This document shows positions 58,831 through 64,000 of a DNA stretch of 64,000 bases, one piece after another. Position 1 is the stretch's first letter; every line of letters starts with the position of its first letter. The DNA is from Calycina herbarum (Eukaryota; Ascomycota; Leotiomycetes; Helotiales; Pezizellaceae): the NCBI GenBank assembly GCA_001414485.1, contig LLEY01000160.1, forward strand, positions 62,001 to 126,000, in the 5' to 3' direction. Under the pieces are notes generated by a model. It made no database searches. It was not told where the DNA came from and worked only from the letters and a program-made list of their open reading frames with translations. A program made the translations under genes and the position numbers.

Positions 58831-59103
58831 TAACTTTCCGGCTGAAGTCATGAGATAACTCATGCCTCGATGCATCATAAACCATTTTTTCTAGATCCCA
58901 TCTAGGCTATGTAAAAAATCAGGCCTATGCAATTGAAGAGCCAAAAAAAAAGGGTGACTCGTGGAATGCACTCTCTTCGAGGGAGCAGTACCTAACACTA
59001 CCTAGGTAGGGGTTACAGGAATTCGTGACTATAGTCCCAGGCAAACCTTCCCCTTCTGTAATTCTCCTCAGTCTTCTGGAATAAGAAAGGCGATATGAAT
59101 TTA

Positions 59104-59160
59104 ATTGTTCCAGCTTTGTAGGATGATTGAATTGATTTTCCCGAGTCCTGGGCGAATAAT
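59104..59160. repeat. Palindromic 25-bp repeat pair
   Basis: Units at 59104-59127 (ATTGTTCCAGC ... GATGAT) and 59135-59160 (ending GGCGAATAAT), 31 bp apart. Confidence 0.5.
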
Positions 59161-59463
59161 TGAGAGAGTAGCGTAAAGGTGCTTTGCTCTTGACTAGTTA
59201 CGGATTCTTACACGCCCTGGTGGTAGTGAAGATTCGTTATGCTTTGCTGCTGGCCTCTTGAGTTATTGAAAAATTTACACCCATATTTTCTCCTCCATTA
59301 GGAAGGATACCATGTCTGGGGAAAAAAACATCACCAGGAGAATTTCGAAAGTTTCATCCCCCCTTTGAAACCATTTATACATTTTTTCTACAACCCCCCA
59401 CAACGCAAAACGTACAACCAAATATAATACACCTCCCCCACCCCCTCTCCCATTTCTCAACAT

Positions 59464-60458
59464 CTACTTAATCTTCTTAGCCTTCAACTTAATAGTCTCC
59501 CCATTAACGAAAATCCCCTTCCCCTTATACGGTTCCGGCTTCCTCCACATGCGAATCTTAGCCGCAAACTGCAGCAACACCTCCTTCTCCACACCCTCAA
59601 GTAAGATTCTAGTAGGTTGCGGCGTGCTAGCCTTAACCCCCTCGGGAACAGGTAACTCAATCGGATGAGAGTAACCAACTTTCAGGACGACGAATTGTTG
59701 ACCTGGGAAGGAGGGGGATACGGTGGTTGCGGTGTTTTCGACTGTTGCTCTGTAGCCGACGCCTACGAGGCGGAGGATGGCTGTGTGGCCTTCTGAGACG
59801 CCGAGGATGTGGTTTTGGAGGTAGGCGCGGGTTGTGCCTGAGATTTGTTAGAATGATGGAAGGATGGAGGGAGAGAGGGAGAGGGAAAGGGGGGACGTAC
59901 CCCACATCTCGCGTTGCTTTTTGATTTCTTTGTCTTCTACTGTTACGTAGGCTTTGCGGGTTGCCGTGTCATGGTCTAGTTTTATGAAGGGAGGGATGGA
60001 CATTGTCATGCTGCCTGTACGCAATCCATTAGCTGATTTCCCATGCTCCCTTTTTCCTCTTCTATATCCCTTCCTCATCTCTCCTCTGCCACTCCCTCTC
60101 AACTCCCAATCCCAACTCCCAATCCCTCACACCACAAAACCAAAACCAAAAAAATAAAGAACCACCTACCCAGCGGCCCCTCAACAAAAACACTCCCCCT
60201 CCCCTCCGCAACCAACTTCTTCCCCCCCGTAGCTCCCCCCTTCCCACTCGCAACATTCCTCCCCGGCCCAAAGACCTCAAACTTTACACCAGGCGGAATC
60301 GAAAGCGGCGCCTTCCCAATCTGCGAGGGTCTCGATATCGTCGTGGAGAACTGTCGTGTCAACGCCGGCAGAAGAAAGGTAGGGATTGTCGCCGAAGGAA
60401 ACGAAGGCGAGCAGGATAGGATAAGCCCTGGCGCTTTGGAGCGCGCGGTTGAGAGCAT
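59464..60458 (-). CDS. Mitochondrial large-subunit ribosomal protein uL6m (L6)
   Basis: Three exons: 60170-60458, 59901-60014 and 59464-59837, giving 258 residues; each junction falls after a first codon base and restores Gly codons. The N-terminal 40 residues form a mitochondrial presequence (SATIPTFLLPALTRQFSTT). The L6 fold begins at SQIGKAPLSIPPGVKFEV. The second repeat carries LRLVGVGYRATVE and LKVGYSHPIELPVPEGV. The family signature is MWRKPEPYKGKGIFVNGE, followed by a basic end. Known role: 23S-like rRNA binding near the GTPase centre of the mitoribosome. Its upstream region holds a cluster of GCTTACTCG motifs. Confidence 0.92.
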
Positions 60459-61224
60459 GGTGGTGGTTGAATTTGAATTGATGGGAGCTTGATGCTATCG
60501 AGGTGTATGGATATGGAGCTAGAAAATCGGAGGGTCCTGTTTTAGTCCGGAGGCCGATATGTGGGCCGAGGGATTTCAAAGCCCGACGTATTGATTGGGA
60601 TCACTTCAAAAATTTACCTAGCTTACTTGTCAATTGACAGCTTGCTTTAATCTTATACTTGACTCTTAAAGTCAGTGCAGCTTACTCGATGGATGATGGC
60701 TCATTCGTAAATATTTTTCGTAGCTTACGCAATGGTTAATGGCTTACTTGCAAACTCATTTTTTGCCCCCCCAAATATGAGGAATGGCTTACTCGACAAT
60801 CGGTGGCTTACTCGATATTCGCTCGGCTGACAGGACGTTTTAGTAGCTTACTCGCAATGTTTTGTTTTGGCCATCAAATCTATTTTGTAGCCTGCTTTGG
60901 CTCACATCACAAATTACGGACATAGGCTTCCAGAATTGACAAAATATTTGAATTCCAAGTAACTGGTGTAAACGCATAATCGTTCGAATAGCTAGCTACT
61001 CACTCCTCCACATTATCATTACTTGACCAACTTTAATAAAAGTAGAGCCAACTCGAATTGCATGCCTCAAAGCAATAACTGGTAGCTGGCAACAAGCCAA
61101 GATACGTCGACCGCAACGCAAATCTAAATATGGTAACCCTGTAAACTCCAAAGCAATGTATGCAACCGGTCCAACCAACAACTCATTGCTCATAAACCAG
61201 ATCATCCATCCGTTACAAAAAGGC
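60459..61224. other. Intergenic region between uL6m and CRY-DASH
   Basis: Upstream of the uL6m gene and downstream of CRY-DASH, both on the minus strand. It contains the GCTTACTCG motif cluster (60620-60860). Otherwise nothing recognised. Confidence 0.5.
60620..60860 (+). repeat. Cluster of GCTTACTCG motifs
   Basis: GCTTACTTG or GCTTACTCG (or GCTTACGC) occurs near 60620, 60679, 60732, 60751, 60787, 60804 and 60846: seven hits in about 240 bp, all in the same orientation and with irregular spacing (17-60 bp). It lies 160-400 bp upstream of the uL6m start. Confidence 0.65.
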
Positions 61225-63370
61225 TTATTCGGCGGCTCCGGGTTGCTGGGTAGAGTCGATCGCAGCCTGAGCCTTATCCATCGGTCCAGTTCGAAGGTCT
61301 CTACCCTCTCCACGGCCACCTCGACCAAATCCTCGGATGTGACCACGAGAGCTTCCACCAAATCGATTTCCACCTCCACCATAACCTCTTCCGCCGTAAC
61401 CTCCACGAGAATGACCACCACCTCGACCTGCGCCATTCTCAGATGGATTCTGGTTTTCGTCATTGCCTGGTCCAGCGCCTGGAGTTCTACCGCCACGGCC
61501 ATGGCCACCACGATTAAGTCGTCCAAGATGTCTTCCTCGCTTTCCAACGGTGAATTCAATCTTCTTCAACGGCTTTTCGACAGAGGGTAATCCTGACAGG
61601 CCTAGCTCGGCCTTCTTCTTTTCGTCTCGGATGGTCCATGGTTGGAAGATTTCACCAGGATCCGTCAGATCTCTCAACTCTGGCACCCAAGTCTTGACGT
61701 ATGTGGCATTCGGGTCGTAATCAAAGGCCTGTTTCACAGGATTGAAAATTCGAGCCTCACCTCTTGGGTCGTTTCCTACTCCAGAAAGGTATTGCCAATT
61801 GCCCCAATTGCTTGATACGTCGTAGTCCACCAACATACTCTCATACCATTCCGCTCCAATGCGCCAGTCGATCCACAAATGCTTAGCGAAGAACGATGCA
61901 GAGTTTTGACGAGCACGGTTCGATGTATATCCAGTGTAGTACAACTCTCGTTGCGATGCGTCAATCAAACCCATGCCTGTGGTGCCGCTCAAGAATCTCG
62001 CAATCATCTCCTTGATGTATTCTTTGGTGTGCCCATTGCCTGGTTTCTGGGGAGAAACCCAACGATCGGCACTGTCTCGGAAACCACCAATTCGGAAGAG
62101 CTTATAGCCAAACTTGACGTTGCAAAGTCGCATATAATCTCTCCACAACAATTCGAATCGGATGCTCTTGGTTCCTGGATTCTCGCCCTTTCCGTAACCT
62201 TCAATGTCTTTCCACTTTCCATCCTCAGTCGTTCCATCTTCAAAGGCCATGAGAGAAGTGTGAATTTGACGAGAAGTGATACATCCAAGCACCAAATACG
62301 CAGATAGTTTTGTGGAAAACTCGGTGCCCATCAGGCCATTGCGTGTCTCCTTGTACGAATTGATTGCACCAGTATTGATCAAGTGCTCGAGGCGTTCCAA
62401 GGCGTTCGTTTCGCCACCGAGAAATGGATGCGCGTTCGGGTAGTGGTCTGGACACTCGGGAGGAACTGGGATCAAAGGAGCCGCAAGAGGTTTCATGAGA
62501 GCTTCCAAAAGTGCTTCAGGAGTATCTGGAATACGGAAAGGATAGTGTTGCGCGGGAATGTCAGCATCTGCGGGGAACTCTGGTAAGGACCCTTTGGTTG
62601 AGGTGGGAAGGACAGGGCGTGGTGCATCTCGAAGAGGTTCGACTTTCATTCGATAAGTTGTAAAGACGTCAGGGGCATCCTGTGGTTTGGAGAAGGGTAG
62701 ATCTCGACTGGGGAGTTTGATTAGCAAGAGGCTGGATATACCCAGGGAAGGAGACATACTCATCCTTGAGATATTTCTCGTCGATCCAAACCTTGAAGTC
62801 GACATCGTTATCTTCGCATACCTTTCTGGTAGCTCTCTCGTCTCTCTTCTCCTCGACGCCCTCCTCGCCAGTCAACCAAACGGCTCCGACCTTCGTCTCG
62901 TCGTCTTGGGCGAAGCCGGTGATGAGTTCTTTGACCACCTCGTCAAGCATGCCAACTCTGATGCAGAGGCCACTGCCAATCTCCTCCAAACTAGTCTTTA
63001 GATCCGACACACTTTCCGACAGAAACTTGACACGATGAGGGCCAGTTCGCCAAAAGCCTCCTACTTGACTTCTGGCTTCCGGGTAAGGGCTCTTGACAAT
63101 AGCATCGCCATCTGGAATGAATCCCTTGACTTCCAATTGCTGTGCAGCGAAGACGTGCAAGGGGAGGAGATGGGTGAATCCATGGTCTTTGCTCTCGCTC
63201 AGATGATGGAGGATGGGATTGTCAGAGACCCGAAGGTCTCTTCGAAGGAGGTAGATAAGGATGTTCTTTGTTGACATCGTTGTAGCCAGGAAGCGCTTTG
63301 GTGCGGGAGAGCTGGGGGCGAAAGATCGAATTGTGGGTGAGCTCCTCCAAATTGAGCCAAAAAGGTGCAT
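61225..63370 (-). CDS. Cryptochrome DASH with RGG-rich C-terminal tail
   Basis: Two exons, 62760-63370 and 61225-62707 (52-nt intron), give 697 residues. Residues 1-34 are basic and Ser/Pro-rich (IWRSSPTIRSFAPSSPAPKRFLATT), a likely mitochondrial or organellar presequence; an internal MSTKN start would remove it. The photolyase alpha/beta domain begins ILIYLLRRDLRVSDNPIL. The FAD domain has YKETRNGLMGTEFSTKLSAYLVLGC-type, ELLWRDYM and WGNWQYLSGVGNDPR blocks typical of DASH proteins. The last 100 residues are rich in Arg-Gly-Gly, as in fungal CRY-DASH proteins with nucleic-acid-binding tails. Known role: blue-light flavoprotein that repairs pyrimidine dimers in single-stranded DNA and may signal. 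Confidence 0.92.
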
Positions 63371-64000
63371 TCAACGGGAGGAGGGGTTGGTTGAGTGGTG
63401 TCCTAGAAGACTCCTTGGGAAAACCACTGTAGGGTGCAGCTCGTACTGCTCTTCCCTAACTCTTTGGTGTCTTGTATTGAGAAGGTTGAGGGTGAGGTTG
63501 GAAGTCGGAAGTCGGAAGGAAGTTGGAGCAAGATTGGAAGCGAAGGTTGAGCCAAGATATAGTCTGAAAATGACGGAAGCTAGGAGGGCGAGAGAGAGGA
63601 GGCAAGGATCCGCCGGTGGGGTTCTGTTTGATCTGATTCGCGGGGGGAGGGAGTGAGTGAAGAAGCGTGGGGGAATCACCAAGATGGAAGAGAATTAGAA
63701 TATTCGGACAGTCTTGGCACACAATAGTCCACAAGTAAAGAGCAGTCCAGAGGGGATTGCAGAGGGGGTTCCAAAGGGGATTCCAAAGGGGAAAGAACAA
63801 GGTAGGGGCCGGTATATAAGAAAGTAGGAGCAGGTTGCCTCGAAAGAGCTTGTCAAGAATCGGCTGGGGAGAAGAGGGATCCCAGTAGCGGCACCGTTGC
63901 AGATGCAAATGCAAACGCACTTGGAGATGAGACAAACAAACACAGAAGCCAAAAAGAAAGTAGCGATGAGTCGTCAAGACTGTACTAGTACTAGTACCGT
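63371..64000. other. Upstream region of CRY-DASH
   Basis: Probable promoter and leader of the CRY-DASH gene. It contains a short G-rich direct repeat (GGGGATTCCAAAGGGG-like units at 63755-63795). No coding feature recognised to the window end. Confidence 0.45.

Larger units (their letters stand above)
57355..59463. other. Intergenic region (2.1 kb) rich in palindromic repeats
   Basis: 3' flanks of the nucleotidase (plus) and uL6m (minus) genes, with no ORF of note. It contains two different classes of palindromic units, annotated separately: degenerate ATTGTTCC-type units at 57955-58055 and 59104-59160, and a TAGGTGCACCTA-type cluster at 58140-58830. A C-run (58162-58170) flanked by GGGTGA and TGGGGG is also present. 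Confidence 0.5.

Overview
This is a window of a filamentous ascomycete (Pezizomycotina) nuclear genome. The evidence is many short introns (about 50-70 nt, GT-AG, with recognisable branch sites), fungal-type proteins throughout, and a block of repeats with the CpA/TpG depletion and TpA excess of repeat-induced point mutation (RIP). The gene set (secreted aspartic protease, CRY-DASH with an RGG tail, Dal5-like permease, zinc-cluster regulator) fits Leotiomycetes or a neighbouring class, but I cannot name the species from sequence alone. No rRNA, tRNA or CRISPR array was recognised.

Layout. 1-1.2 kb: no recognisable gene. 1.2-6.9 kb: a RIP-degraded nest of pogo/Fot1-like DNA transposons. An almost complete element has a second, internally deleted element inserted in its transposase, and further fragments lie beside it; one of these holds a short unmutated insert. 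A 19-bp minisatellite follows. 7.9-8.6 kb: a cysteine-free secreted protein. 10.4-11.5 kb: a multi-pass membrane protein gene with an in-frame stop. 12.5-14.9 kb: a PARN/CAF1-type deadenylase. 15.9-17.3 kb: a Pex26/Pex15-like tail-anchored protein. 18.0-19.4 kb: an L-type cargo lectin. 19.6-19.9 kb: a small membrane ORF. 20.0-21.7 kb: ALG8 glucosyltransferase. 25.0-28.5 kb: an Itc1-like ISW2 subunit. 30.3-33.1 kb: a tyrosinase. 34.2-34.9 kb: a GST-like protein. 35.6-37.2 kb: a Zn2Cys6 regulator. 37.4-38.8 kb: an M20 amidohydrolase. 41.5-42.8 kb: an aspartic protease. 43.2-44.9 kb: a Dal5-like MFS permease. 45.7-47.1 kb: an asparaginase/isoaspartyl peptidase. 48.1-48.5 kb: a small mitochondrial protein. 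49.4-53.1 kb: a SNF2 ATPase. 54.2-55.7 kb: a C3HC zinc-finger protein. 56.3-57.4 kb: a Hal2-type nucleotidase. 59.5-60.5 kb: mitochondrial ribosomal protein uL6m. 61.2-63.4 kb: CRY-DASH.

Most genes are unlinked housekeeping functions. The stretch from 35.6 to 47.1 kb is different: a zinc-cluster regulator, an amidohydrolase, a secreted protease, an anion permease and an asparaginase lie in a row and could work together in scavenging organic nitrogen (inference).

The most unusual signal is a dispersed family of about 25-bp imperfect palindromes (ATTGTTCC ... GGAACAAT) arranged in small tandem arrays with a 31-33 bp period. I found arrays at eight places. They fill three long introns of the deadenylase gene and otherwise lie in intergenic DNA. 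Other points worth a look are a start exon consisting only of ATG, a 12-nt microexon carrying copper-site residues of the tyrosinase, and two further local clusters of palindromic or repeated motifs near 58.2-58.8 kb and 60.6-60.9 kb.
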